Shown piece by piece: positions 46,337 to 58,452 of a stretch of DNA of 64,000 nucleotides. Under the pieces are notes generated by a model. That model was not told where the DNA came from and did not search any database. It saw nothing but the letters and a program-made list of their open reading frames with translations. This DNA is from Collybia mongolica (lineage: Eukaryota > Basidiomycota > Agaricomycetes > Agaricales > Clitocybaceae). Position numbers and translations under genes: made by a program. The stretch spans positions 992,001 to 1,056,000 of the forward strand of contig JAAXNY010000001.1 of the NCBI GenBank assembly GCA_013420905.1, in the 5' to 3' direction. Within the stretch, counting starts at the first letter, position 1, and each line of letters begins with the position of its first letter.

Positions 46337-47897
46337 TTACGGGGGTGGGGGCGGGGGTGGAGCAGCGTCTGTTGGCTGAGGTGCAGCTGCGGCCGCAGCA
46401 GCATACGCGGACGCGTCGTATCCTTGCGAAGCGTAATATTGTGCATATTGTTGTTGCTGACTTGCCTGCCATTCCTTGAATTCGGGAGCGTTGACATCAT
46501 ACCCATACGCAGCCCTGACCATCGAATAACGAGATTATGAGCATAGTAGGCTTGAGAGATGACAATACCGACTGACCAATATGCCGTGTATGCCTCAACG
46601 TCCGTTGCAGCAGGTGGACCCGCTGCCGCTGCATATTGCGAGGCATCACCAGCAGGAGTTCCACCGGGTGGGGGTGGGGGTGCCTCTCCAGGGGGAGGTG
46701 GGGGCGGGGCGGCTGCTGGCGGAGGTGGTGCGTATCCCTAGACGATTGACAGTAAGTTGACATCAAGTGAAGTTGATGATAGGAACAAACCCCCATAGCA
46801 CTATAAGCAGCGTATTGCGCTTGGGCATGGTGCAATTCCATTTGTTGTTGCTGAACAAGGACCTTCACTTTTGCATGCTCCTGTCGAACAACCACCAGGA
46901 GATCATCTGTCAACACCTTGGCGCGTGCAACTTGTGCTTCCTCGGGTCCGCTATTTTATATAGAGAATCAGTTAAAAGACTATTGTTACTTGAAGATGAA
47001 CGCACGTTATATGGATGTACAGTGGTGTGGGTTCCTCTTGTCCTGTCTGATAAAGGTCAGATGATGCAATACGGAAACAGTGCTTGCGATACTCACCTCC
47101 TGGTCAACGAATCCCGAACCTAGGCCCTTGATCTGAACTCGAGTACTCGTCTCTGATTGGATATACTTCACGAACGAGCCCTGCCCAAGTTCATCAATAT
47201 GGTTCAAACCTAAAGATGACAACTACTCACTGATGGGCCCACAACCTTGGCTCGGACATTGAAGTTTCTGATACTATCAAGACCAACCGGTAGCTTTTCC
47301 TCAGGCCATTTGCGCTGTTCTCAACAGTTATGGCAGGCAAAACAGGCAATAAAAGTATAGGCTCACGCGTTCTCTTGGCCGGTCACTTTTGTTTTCCACC
47401 AACGACCCCATATCAATAGCAATGAGCTCGTTTACCTTGTCAATAGCTGTCTGCAAAATCTCTTTCGTATGGGCCGATATGTGGATGTACAGAGGCGGAT
47501 CCTTCTCTGTAGCTTTGCTCCGATCTGGATACCACACTCCCTTAGTCGCTACCGAAGCCCCCGTCTCTTCATGAATCTGGATTCCCACTAGGCATAAGTA
47601 CGACATTTGGTTGGTAATTCAAATAAAATATCTGACCTGGTCTTGGGTTGAACCCTTCGTAAGGAGATATCGATTTCGAAGGTCGTTGATATCGATGTCA
47701 AAGGTGAACTCCGCATCATGCATATCTTTCTGCCCTCCTCCAAGCGCGCCTCCTGCGAATTGTGCAGCAATTTTAGCAGCAATGGCTGCTGCGGCTGCTG
47801 CTGCATCCGAGGCCGATGACGATTCGTCGGTTTTAGGAGCTTTGACGGTGGCATTCTCGCCCGGAGCTGCTTGGTCCCATTTGCGTTTAGACGACAT
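46337..47897 (-). CDS. KH-domain RNA-binding protein, KHDC4/BLOM7-like
   Basis: Eight exons (47637-47897, 47367-47576, 47231-47314, 47097-47180, 47006-47046, 46791-46950, 46577-46737, 46337-46514) join in frame to 392 residues. It opens with MSSKRKWDQAAPG and an Ala-rich helix (AAAAAAAIAAKIAAQFAGG). KH-type segments follow: INDLRNRYLLTKGSTQDQIHEETGASVATKG, then FNVRAKVVGPSGSFVKYIQSETSTRVQIKGLGSGF, the pattern of the KHDC4/SF1 type of single-strand RNA binder. The C-terminal third is low complexity (Pro-rich runs, then QQQQYAQYYASQGYDASAYA, ending in seven Pro). KHDC4 acts in splice-site choice; a pre-mRNA role is likely here too. A short intron-like gap inside the second KH segment is needed to restore GPSGSFVKYI. 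Confidence 0.86.
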
Positions 47898-48469
47898 TGC
47901 AGTATTTGGTGAGAATCAAGCTCAATGAATGAGCTAATTGGCGTTTCAAGTGGAACTTGAAAAGTTTTGATTGGTGCATGAGTCGAACTCGTGCTCTATC
48001 CAAATCCGGTAACTTCTCATCAATGTTTTGTGGGTCTACATAACTTACTAGCCTGAAAGGGAGCTTTCTCCTCACTTTCATCCCGACATGTACAATCACG
48101 TCAACTTCTGTCGACTTCTCATTTGTCTTCACGGCCTCAAGTCATGGCCTCGGGGAAATTACTCAGAGGGACAATGTCAAAACGGACATTTTGCTACTTT
48201 GGCTTACGTAAACAATGGCAAAGTGTAGCAACCGCTCGCTTGTGCCTTTCGCGAGAACAATGGTGAAATCCTCACCACATTGTCCTACTCTTCGACGGAT
48301 ATATAAAAAGGATGAAGGTGCTTCCTATCCTCAGCTTCCACCACCCACGATCTTCATCGTAATTCTCTCTTTTCTGTCTGTTTTCAGCGAGCCAGGCGCT
48401 CTCTCTGTCTCGACGACTCGACGATCTCTCACCGATATCTTTCTCTAAACCTAACGTCCTATAAAAGTC
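47898..48469. promoter_or_regulatory. Divergent promoter region, KH protein / serine-rich secreted protein
   Basis: This is a 572 bp gap between divergent starts. A good TATA box (TATATAAA, 48300-48307) serves the plus-strand gene, followed by a pyrimidine-rich leader of about 160 nt. No gene is seen inside. Confidence 0.5.
48300..48307 (+). promoter_or_regulatory. TATA box of the serine-rich secreted protein gene
   Basis: TATATAAA lies 163 bp before the ATG, in a strong purine-rich context. It is followed by a CT-rich stretch typical of fungal transcription start regions. Confidence 0.55.
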
Positions 48470-49941
48470 ATGTCTTTCCGCATCTCAACTACCCTGGTTC
48501 TCCTGGCTATCTTTGCAGTCCTTGCCCCAGTCAGAGGTGCCCCCACGCCCCTTAACGTTCGCCATGAAGGTCACGGCGATAGTGCCTCACCGGCCACTTC
48601 AACTCAGAAGCAAAATGCACTGGATGCTCAGAAACTCAACGCAAAGTTTGTCACATTGAAGGCTACAGATCCTTGCAAAGGTTTGTCTTATTCTGGTGGC
48701 ACATACTTCATTTGGTCCTGACACAGTACCTAGAGGACGAGACGGCTTGCGTCAACTCTTCCTTTGCTCAGTGTATCGCTGGAAAGTGGGTCCTGACGCC
48801 ATGCACAGCTGGCAACGCGTGTTTCGCTCTGCCGCTTATTAACAAGGCCGGTGCTACCTTGGCTTGCGATTCCAAAGAGGACGCAGCTGCTCGTTTCGAA
48901 GCCGCAGGTGTTAGTGGTGGTATAACAGGAGACGGTCAGAACCCCGGAACTGGTCCTGCCGACGATGACGATAATAATGCAGACGACGCGCCCAATAATG
49001 ACGACGAAAATGACGATGACAGTGGTGAGTGCGAGGTTGATGGGGAAGATGATGAAGGGGACGATCAAGACGACGATCAGGACTGCGACGACGAAGATGA
49101 CAATGACGTCCCGGAATCCACAAAGGCGCCTGCCTCTCCTACCCCAGCCAGAGTGACTGTCACTGTCACCGTTACCCCTACACTGGCACCTGTATCCACA
49201 CCAGTCGCACCGCCGGCCTCGTCTTCTGCCAAAGCTGAGCCCTCCGCTGCCACCACGATCAAACTCGGCAGGCGCCAATTCACTGGGATCACTTTCCCTG
49301 CCGCTTCCACAGGCGCGTCCACGGCGGCCCCTGCACCTACCGTTACTGTTTCACCCAGCTTGCCCTCAAACACCGTCCTCGCACCTGTGGCTACCGTCAC
49401 CGTAACTGCATCCCCTTCTGCGTCGCCGTCCAATACAATCGTCACGCCCGTGACAACCGTCAGCGCGTCCTCTGCCTCTACCACTGCCAGCACGGGCGCC
49501 GAGCCAACTGGGATCGTCATAGGCACCGACGGCGTCCGCACCGTCACTGTTGTCTCGACAGTCACCGTCGGCTGTGGTGCATCCACTGTTCTCCCCTCCC
49601 AACCTGCTAGCACCCTTACCCTCTCATCGGCCCCCATCTCCGCTACCGTCGCTGCGTCAAGCATTCCCTCCGCCCCTCAGCCTATATCCTCTAGTGCCTC
49701 TGTGCCTGCCCCCTTCACTACCCCGAAGGCCTCCGCCTCATCTGCCTCTAGCGTTGCCTCGAGCTCTTCCTCCACTAACATCATCGTCTCCCCGACAGCC
49801 ACCCCTGCCGGAGGCTTCTCTTTCAGCACTGCCCCTTCACCCACTGCAGCGCCAGGAAACATTAACCTCGGCAACAACGGTGCGGCCAGCCCCACCGCTG
49901 ATCTCTCGAAGCTATTGACTGCCACCGTTGGGTCGCTGTGA
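48470..49941 (+). CDS. Secreted Cys-containing protein with Asp/Asn block and Ser/Thr/Pro-rich tail
   Basis: Two exons (48470-48680, 48734-49941) give 472 residues. The signal peptide is about residues 1-23 (ISTTLVLLAIFAVLAPVRGA). A small domain with paired cysteines follows (DPCK-EDETACVNSSFAQCIAGKWVLTPCTAGNACFALPL), resembling the short domain found in several mushroom secreted proteins. Residues about 145-205 are an extreme Asp/Asn stretch (DDDDNNADDAPNNDDENDDD), which may bind cations. The remaining half is Ser/Thr/Pro/Val-rich with TVTVT repeats, likely heavily O-glycosylated. No clear GPI signal ends the protein. The precise role is unknown; a wall or matrix protein is plausible. Confidence 0.82.
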
Positions 49942-51409
49942 TTCACGCATTCTCATTCTCTCACATTGTCTCCGGCTGTGGATATTATTATTTCTCTCAT
50001 CATGTAGCAACTAGAATATAATCAATACCTGTATTATTGTGCACTATATGGATTTGCGCACGGAACGGAACCTTCTGAGGAAATCCAGGTGATAACTTTT
50101 GATCTTCTGGTCTAGATGCCCTATGTAATGAGTAGATAGAGATCGCTTTCCGGGTCCATCTTGGGCGATGGGCCTTGGGCTTCCTGCACAGCGGGCTTGA
50201 GCCCTAGTTGGAGCAAAGAACCCAAGAGCATTTTTGCGAATTTCCATCAGACTGTCTACAACACATGCTTAGAGATACAGAATACTTGGTGAGATTGAAG
50301 CCTTCTCGATCGCGACTTCTGTTGGCAGATTTTGGGCTGTGGAACACACGTGACACGCACCGTCAAACCCGTGCAACTGCCTCCCCACCCTGGTACTCTG
50401 TGGTTCTCTCTCGAGCCACGATATCAGATCAGTGAACTCGTGCCCAATCAGTGCAAACGCGGTCAAAGGCGGCCTTCTTTGTGGCTCAAAAAGGGGGGTC
50501 CTGACGTTGAATTTCCGATATATGAGGACCGTTGTGAATCGAGTAGCCATGGCGGGCATTGCATATGCGGCTTTGGTTGTCAAACGGGTCAAGTATGTTT
50601 CGGCCGCGTTGTCAGACGTGACGAAAGTCACAGGTCACGCGATTTGTGATCAATCGTAACTCGGAACCAATCCGATCAATAGATTTTCCATGCAAACCTC
50701 ATTGCAAAAAAATTTCCAAGGTGACTCGGAATGAGGTGCGACTCGGAGGATCGAAAATCCCAGCTAGCTCTTCAAGGACTCAAATCTAGCCTCGGTGCCT
50801 AACGGGCCTCGATCGCCGCTGACCTTGCCCAATATTCAGGACCACCAACAGATCCTGTTAGATCTGAAGCTTTGGATGGGTTTTATTATACAAGTGAGGT
50901 CCCTGCGCTATGACCACCAGGTCCCTTTGGCCTTGGACGGCATTCCTCTCTCTGCCGGGGGTTTTCCTGCGAGTTGCCGATTTTTTGGTGGGCTCCCAAA
51001 TCGTGACGAAGCACACCCATTCGTGGCCGGACCGATCGAGTTCAAGAAAATTTTACGTATTCCGAACACGATTACTACTTTCCGTTAAAATCCTTGGACC
51101 CACCAGCCAGTGATATATCGCAATATTCTAATATTACGATGTGGTCGCAGCCTGGGCTCTATGACATCGACGCCTTAGCAAGGCAGAATATTCCAAGGCC
51201 GGAAAACATGGGACTTCTCCCGTGAACCTCCTACAGCTTGTGCAACGCACTCTGGCCTGGACTCTTTTTGGCTTCAAAGACTTCCACAAATAAAAAAAAA
51301 CACCACCTCGGGATGATTCCGTTCCACTCCGCAGGGGCTCTCTACTTAAGAGCTCCAGCTGAACGAGTAACCCTCACTAAACAACAACACTACGTTAGCA
51401 TCCCTCAAA
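49942..51409. other. 1.5-kb region without a supported gene
   Basis: A minus-strand ORF of 120 codons (50269-50631) and another at 50044-50247 have no recognised motif. They could be exons of a small gene, but no phase-consistent join with acceptable introns was found. The last 200 bp are the P450nor promoter. Confidence 0.3.
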
Positions 51410-53148
51410 ATGATTCTCGGGCGTACCGCTATTATTTCCCGTTCCCGACTCCAGTCGGTGATCACCCCGCTCAAATTATCGAGTCGATCGATTGGAAACG
51501 CAGCAGGTACTTGTATCAGAAATCTAAAAGCGTGGTCTCCGCTGAACCCACGATCTAGTAGTGCCCAAATTCCCCTTCTCTCGGCCCTCCGGCGTTGAGC
51601 CGCCCATCGAGTATGCCCAGCTCCGCGCCAACAACCCTGTCTCCAAAGTCGAGCTTTGGGACGGCAGTCATGTCTGGCTTGTCACGAAACATAAAGACGT
51701 CTGCGACGTCTTGACCGACGAACGTCTATCCAAGGTATGAAATACTCGCTATGCTGTTCATTCCAGCCGGTCCACTCTCTGATCCTCCGATCTGCAGATC
51801 CGTACCCGTCCTGGATTTCCAGAAATGAATGCTGGTGGCAAAGCCGCAGCAAAGAACAGGCCCACGTTCGTCGACATGGATCCTCCCGAGCACGGACGCC
51901 AAAGGTATATTGGGCTCATATCCTACTTAGCCCTAGGTGACTTATGCTTTTCAGAGGGATGGTTGCGCCAACATTCACGCCCGAGGTTGCGGAAGAAATG
52001 CGCCCTCTTATCCAGAAAACAGTCGACGACATGCTCGATATCATGCTCCGGAAAGGCTGCAAGGAGCCTGTTGACCTCATCCCGAACTTCTCTCTACCTG
52101 TGCCCTCCCGTGTAAGTCATTGTCTTTATTTTGTCGGAGCGCTCATTGACCGCGCCGCCTCAGATGATCTATGGCATATTGGGAATTCCAATGGAGGACT
52201 CGGAGTTTCTTACCACCTGTAACGCGATCCGCACCAACGGAAGTGCGACCGCATCTCAGGCGTCAAACGCCAGCAACGACCTCCTCCAGTACCTAGGAAA
52301 GGTCACGGACAAGAAAATCGCGAATCCCAGCGACGATTTAATCAGCAAGCTCGTTGTGGAACAGGTATTCAATATAGGTCTCGTTGAAAGACACTATTCC
52401 ACTCACGCATGGTTCCAACAGCTGCGCCCGGGGCACCTGACCCGTGAAGACGTTGTTCAAATCGCCTTCTTGATGCTTGTAGCTGGAAATGCTACAATGG
52501 TAAACATGATCAACCTCGTAAGAACCAACGTCTACCCCTCAAATCAATGTCTAACATTGGCCTGTCATGTCCAGGGCGTTGTGACACTTCTCCAGCACCC
52601 CAAGCAATTGAACGAATTCAAGAAAGACCCGTCCCTCGCTAAAGGTCTCGTTGAGGAACTCTCTCGCTTCCACACCGCATCCGCAATGGCCACACGCAGA
52701 GTCGCGACCGTAGACATCACGCTCAACGGCCAGGTATATTCATATTCCTACATCCGTGTATTCACGCCACTGATCACGTCTCATTCATCAGTTAATAAAG
52801 GCAGGAGAGGGTATCATTGCTTCCAACCAATCGGCAAACAGAGACGAGGACGTCTTCGTCCACCCTGACAGTTTCGACATTCACCGCCCCGCTGGACCTC
52901 AGCTTGGCTTTGGCTACGGAGTCCACCGCTGCGTCGCCGAATCGTTGGCTCGTGCAGAGATGGAGATTGCCCTCAGTATGTTGCCCGAAAACTACCTAGC
53001 TTCGTCATATTCACAACGATTTTCACACTTCACAGCATCTTTATTCCAAAGGCTCCCGAATCTGAGGCTCGCAATTCCTTTCTCCGACATCAAGTACACT
53101 TGCCCCACTGCAGACGTCGGAATTACAGAGCTCCCAATTGTCTGGTAA
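51410..53148 (+). CDS. Nitric oxide reductase cytochrome P450 (P450nor, CYP55 family) with mitochondrial presequence
   Basis: P450nor reduces two NO to N2O using NAD(P)H directly, the last step of fungal denitrification. Nine exons (51410-51506, 51559-51734, 51798-51904, 51955-52111, 52164-52364, 52422-52517, 52575-52733, 52792-52975, 53036-53148) encode 429 residues. Family-specific motifs: [61 protein letters not shown] (I helix without the usual acid-alcohol pair, as in P450nor), [31 protein letters not shown], and heme loop [10 protein letters not shown] (Cys about 378). The first about 33 residues are basic and acid-free ([16 protein letters not shown]...), a mitochondrial presequence that is absent from purely cytosolic isoforms. 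Confidence 0.95.
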
Positions 53149-54610
53149 ACGACACTGGAGCACCGCCAAGAGACGGATAGATTTAGAGAAAAAAACTAGA
53201 ACGTAGATGAATATCAGGATGGTAAATACCCTAAACCCTCTTTATCTAATTTAGAATCTTCGTTGTAGAATCATAGAATTATTCACATTCATTACCCCCC
53301 TCACGCATATACATCGTTATTTTAGAATAGAAGTCTCAAGCTCTAGAAAAATAAAATACACGAGATCTCTTTGCAAACATATACATCAAGGTGCAGATGC
53401 TGATAACAACTGATCTCTCAAAAGACTGAACATTATGGGCAAGATCATGCTCACTTGTCCTACGGAAATTCTGGAGTACGAACCGGAAATCTAAGCGTCC
53501 GTTACCGATGTCTTTGGCTATGCTGGAAAGATGTCCGCATTCCTGAAAGTATACGAGTACCGTAGCCAATCTGACAAGGACATAAGCTCAATCGTACCTG
53601 TAGGGTCGTCGTGTCCCGGGTTATGGCCCTTCGGTGGTTATGCCACAGATAATAACCCTTTACGCTGGGATACATTGTGACAATGTTGAAGATACAAATC
53701 CCCACCAAGACTGCGTTTCCACGACGGTCTGTATATTGCAAATTTATTACTTACCCCGAAGCATATTCCAGCCATTATTTCTGGCAAGGGCTTGATAACG
53801 ATGGGCGAAATGGAAATTCGTGGCTCTGGGAGCAATTCAAGACCCAAGTAAGGGTCGCCATAACGAAGCATCGAGTGGCACTTGAGTAGGCAACCAGAGG
53901 CTTTAAAGGCATGGCGGGAGCAAGCACATAGTAAACCTGAGCGTGTCTCAGGTGTCGTTATGCCGAAACTATATAAATACCTTTCTGATAATGGTTCATT
54001 AGACCCAGATGAACAAAGGTTAAAGGTATTGATTTAGGTGTGATTTGCGCGGTAATAGTGCAGCAACAGCATGAAACGGCGCAATATCATACAATCATGT
54101 ATACTCCGAGTTTCTGATAGCAAAATTTGACAAAGTTATCCATATATTGGCATACTAGCACAGAACCCGGATACAGATTGTGAGGTGCCTTACATTCGTC
54201 AAGGCTCCCGTGTAATGCGCGCTTACAGACAAAGTACTTGAGCCCAGGACTCCACTTTAGCAATAAGTGTATTTTTGTGGTCCGCGAGTTGTGAGATTCC
54301 TGGTGCGATGAATAAACGGGGGTTTTTTTTTTTTGATAATGTCGGCCTGTTATCGAATATCGGATATGTGGTGTAGACTTGATCATGAATTCGAAGAGCG
54401 TTGGAGTTTTAAATTTCGACGTTCGATTCAATGTTCCGACCACTGCACCGCCACAGGAGTGTTTGATGCCCACGTGACCGTTGACAGCTAGTTCCACCAT
54501 CAACGGCGTCGCGCAGCCTCTATCTCGGACTTCATTCATCTTTCGCTCTAAAGGGGAGGACACGGCCTATAAGCCTCATTTTCTATTCTCGGGAACCGGG
54601 AAATCTAGAA
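53149..54610. other. 1.5-kb region with only weak ORFs
   Basis: Minus-strand ORFs at 53336-53871 include hydrophobic pieces (AVLVGICIFNIVTMYPSVKGYYLW) that might belong to a decayed membrane protein. A 158-codon minus ORF at 54087-54563 lies in the HIR1 promoter area and lacks any motif. No gene is claimed. Confidence 0.3.
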
Positions 54611-57600
54611 ATGCATTTCACCAAGCCGGCCTGGGTCATACACAAAGATTCCGCGAAGAATGACCAAAATGCGAAGAGGCTATCAATATTCTCAGTTCAC
54701 GTCCACCCGGACGGCTCCAGGATTGCTACCGGAGGCCTCGATGCCAAAATACGGATCTGGAGCACGAAGCCGATTCTCAATCCCGCTTCAGAGCTTTCTA
54801 ATAAACCACCCAAATCTCTGTGCACTTTGACCATGCACACTGGACCAGTACTTACGGTACGATGGGCGCATTCGGGCCGTTGGCTGGCCAGTGGGAGTGA
54901 CGATGAGATTGTCATGATTTGGGACCTCGATCCGTGAGTAGCGTACTAGTTAACGCAGTGCTGAACTCTAATACGGTATGATCGGTAGAAATGCCCGAGG
55001 AAAGGTGTGGGGCTCTGATGAAGTTAATGTCGAAGGTTGGAAACCTCTTAAACGACTCCCTGGACATGAGAGCGGTTTGTACATGCTAGTAAAACTTCAC
55101 GGAAACACGTGCTGATATTCTACAGATGTAACGGACGTTGCGTGGTCGCCAGGGGACCGATATCTTGCCTCTGTAGGCCTGGATTCTCAAGTCATTGTAT
55201 GGTGTGGCTACACACTGGGTGAGTGGCTTATGACGGGAATTAGTTTGGAACATTAACAATATTACAGAACGTCTCCGGAAGCTTGACCAGCACCAGGGAT
55301 TCGTCAAAGGAGTGTGTTGGGACCCCGTTGGAGAATTCCTCGCAACACAATCGGACGACAGGTCGGTGAAGATTTGGAGGACTACAGACTGGTCGCTGGA
55401 GGCTGAGGTAAAGAAACCTTTCGAAGACTCCCCCGGAAGTACGTTTTTCCGTCGGTTAAGGTTAGTCGGAAAGTTTCTTAGCCTTGCACGAATTGATTCC
55501 GAGTCACCACCACTATACGTAGTTGGTCACCAGACGGGGCGCATATAACGGCATCCAACGCCACGAACAACAAAGGCTTTGTATTCATCGCTGCGGTAAT
55601 TACGCGCAACACATGGACCTCAGAAATTAGCTTGGTTGGTCATGAGAACACGGTTGAGGTCGCTGTGAGTCCGACCAACTCATGATTCAAGTATGTACAC
55701 TAATCGGAGATACAGGCGTACAATCCTCACATATTTTTACGCAACCCTGGAGCACCTGTTGCGACGTCAAACATATGTTCTGTTGTTGCATTGGGCGCCG
55801 ATGACCGTTCTGTCTCCGTCTGGCAAACCAAGTCCGCGAGGCCTTTGATCGTGGCAAAGGAAGTCTTCGAACGGCAGATAATGGACTTAAGCTGGTAAGC
55901 CCGTTGCTCCATGCCACTCGTTACACCGTACAAGCTATTTTTTTTTTTCAGGTCGTGGGATGGCTTGACTCTCTATGCAGCATCTTCAGACGGAACCATC
56001 GGTGTATTTAACTTTTCTCCAGAAGAGCTGGAAGGCATTGCACCCCATTCAGTTCAAGAACAATATCTCACTAAATTTGGTTTCTCGGCACCCCCGCTTC
56101 CCGAAGGTTATTCCCACGTCGCCACCCGTGAAACGTCCCAAATCACACCTCCTCCATCTCCTTCCCGAGTACAATCTAAAACACAACAGACGACTGGCTT
56201 TGGGAACGTCAACGGTAGTGGCGAACGCGTCAATATGCTTGTGGCTAAGCGAAGCAACAAGAAACGTGCCAACCTAACGACACAAGTCGGTTCGGTACCC
56301 AGCGCAAGCGCAGGAGGTGTGTTGGTCAATGGCATTAGTAGTTCGTCAGGAGCTGCCGCACCTGTGCCGAAGCGCGTTCAACTCAAGCAGATCAAGGATG
56401 TCGGGATATCATCAGTCCCGCCTTCCTCTTCCCCATCTTTCCCGTCACCCTCTGAACAACCATACGATGCTCCAGATAGCTGGTCACGCCATGCTGATGT
56501 TTCTATGGACCTAGACGTGCCAATAGATGCACTTGACAATGTGGCATCCCCGATAAGAGGAAAGCGGAAAGCATCCACAGTAATCGATCTGACAGAAGAA
56601 ACAAGGACGGCCAAGGCAAGAACCCTGGGTGGTGATCGCCCAAGGGATATCGTCCCAGTCAAGGAAATTGGCGCAGTGGAAGCAGGGGTATGGGGTATCC
56701 ATCCTGGGATGACTCTTCCTATACCCCCAATTCTGACGGCTGTGACTGCGGATATTGAAGGTAGTGACAATGTATTTGAAGGTAGAAACTCGGAAGATGA
56801 TAGTGCGTAGGACCCCTCCTCTGTTATACACACATACAAGAAAATCACATACTCTGCAGGTCCTACAGAGGTCATATTTGTTAGTGGGAAGCAGACGCAA
56901 TGGCTAGACTACTTGCCATCTCCTGTGTTATCGGTTAAAGCTACGCCTTACTTTTGTGCGGTGGCGATGCAGGATGGTTCGATCAACGTATACTCACACA
57001 CAGGGCGCCGGTATGTAAAGTGTTGGTGGTTCAACAGCATGTCTGATAATTATCTTATCTACCCAGAATCATGCCGACACTGAGTCTCGGCTCTCCTTGT
57101 AGCTTTTTAGAAGCCCAGAAACACTGTTTACTAGCAATCACATCCGCAGGGCAGCTATATTCATGGTCTGTCTGTTTTAAATAATTACTTTTCCTAGCTC
57201 ATCGCCACCTTTAGGAACATCAAAAAGCAATCCTCGGTACTTTCACCAGTATCTGTATTGCCGCTCCTGTCTTCCCCCAACCACAGTATAACATCTGTAT
57301 CCGTTCGTCCAAACGGCACACCAATCATCAACTGTTCAAATGGTGTTGCTTCTTCTTACGATGCGGCACTCACAACATGGGTCAAGCTCAGTGATAGGTG
57401 GTGGGCAGACGGCTCGGATGTCTGGCAAGGTCGACAGCGTACGGGCAATAATCAATCAGCACGTGGTATCATGTCGTCCATAGAGGGAAGCTTAGGTGGG
57501 ACTCCTGATCCACACGCAGCGGAGAAGCAGCGGCCGAAGTGGTGGGCGACAGCCCTGACCTTGGGACATTTGGAGACAAAGCTGAACTCGACGAAGCTCC

Positions 57601-57719
57601 TGGATAGCCCACATGAGTATAAGCAAGCGCTTCTACTGTATGCAAGGAGGGTTGCAGATGAAGGGTTTAGGGCGAAGGCGGAAGAGTTGATCAAAGAGCT
57701 CTTCGGTCCCATGTTTTAG
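54611..57719 (+). CDS. HIR1: HIR1/HIRA histone chaperone subunit (WD40)
   Basis: HIR1 is a core subunit of the HIR complex, which deposits H3-H4 outside S phase and represses histone genes. Ten exons (54611-54933, 54989-55074, 55126-55218, 55268-55460, 55523-55664, 55716-55894, 55952-56802, 56860-57010, 57067-57165, 57215-57719) join in frame to 873 residues. The start MHFTKPAWVIHKD and WD40 blades (FSVHVHPDGSRIATGGLDAK, RWAHSGRWLASGSDDEIVMI, DVAWSPGDRYLASVGLDSQV, LDQHQGFVKGVCWDPVGEFL, LSWSWDGLTLYAASSDGTIG) are typical. A Ser/Pro-rich linker carries the B-domain area (VNMLVAKRSNKKRANLT). The C-terminal Hira domain ends with WWADGSDVW and a helical tail (LLLYARRVADEGFRAKAEEL). All splice phases fit. 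Confidence 0.93.
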
Positions 57720-58452
57720 TATGTTCTCCAGCTCGTCGTGGTATGCAGCCCGAGGGCTTATTATTTTTCCGTGCAGTCGTCCTGGTCGGGAAGATGGATG
57801 GTCACCATCCGTTGTGGGATTGTCTAAACGCGATCTCTTGAAAGATGTGCTATCGATCTTTGGCGAGTTCCTCTGCCTTTCTTTCTTTTCCGCGAACAAT
57901 CTGACCGGTTGATTAGCCAAAAGCAAAACTTTGACGAAACTCGCCCTCGATTGGCAAGATACGTTGAAGAGGTCGATGAATGACGAGTAATTAGACGTTG
58001 TAGTTTATCTATCGCTGTTGTAATTCTGCTGCTTGTATGTATGTTTTGTGTACTTTGCTCGATTATCATTATTACTGCTTTCTCTTAGTAACCGCCTTGT
58101 GAGGGCTGTTGCAATCATATCAAATCTGAGTTCAAATAAGGGAAGCAATCATAGCTAGTAATAAATACACAACATTCGTAACCGCAGTACTCAAACATCT
58201 TCCGAAAGAGATTCAGCCTTCAAGTCCTGGTTAGAATCAGCAAGTTGCGTATATAGCCAGAAGCTAGACAAAAGTAGATACCTTCTGTGACTGGTCCCCA
58301 TTGAGAGTTCCACTACCTGTCCTATCATAGTCACCCTGAATCTAGCGAATTTGGGTGTAAAATTTTTGGTAAAAAATTCCGAAACAAACCGTCTCTAATT
58401 TCACAATACGCGATAGCCCCGCATCATGGGGGCCACGCGAAACCGAGGTTTC
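57720..58452. other. Convergent intergenic region
   Basis: This is a 733 bp gap between the 3' ends of HIR1 and the DUF6534 gene. Only short ORFs are present, with no repeats or RNA genes seen. Confidence 0.35.

Noticed and set aside
49077..49664. 195-codon minus-strand ORF rich in Val/Gly/Ala
   Set aside because: It is antisense to the Ser/Thr/Pro-rich tail of the secreted protein; the composition is explained by that repeat-like coding.
53638..53871. Possible seven-helix membrane protein fragment
   Set aside because: One or two hydrophobic segments only, no exon chain that keeps frame.
54087..54563. 158-codon minus-strand ORF upstream of HIR1
   Set aside because: No motif, no splice context, and it overlaps the HIR1 promoter; probably chance.
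57633..58069. Short ORFs in the HIR1 3' flank
   Set aside because: They overlap the end of HIR1 or the convergent UTR and show no conservation signal.
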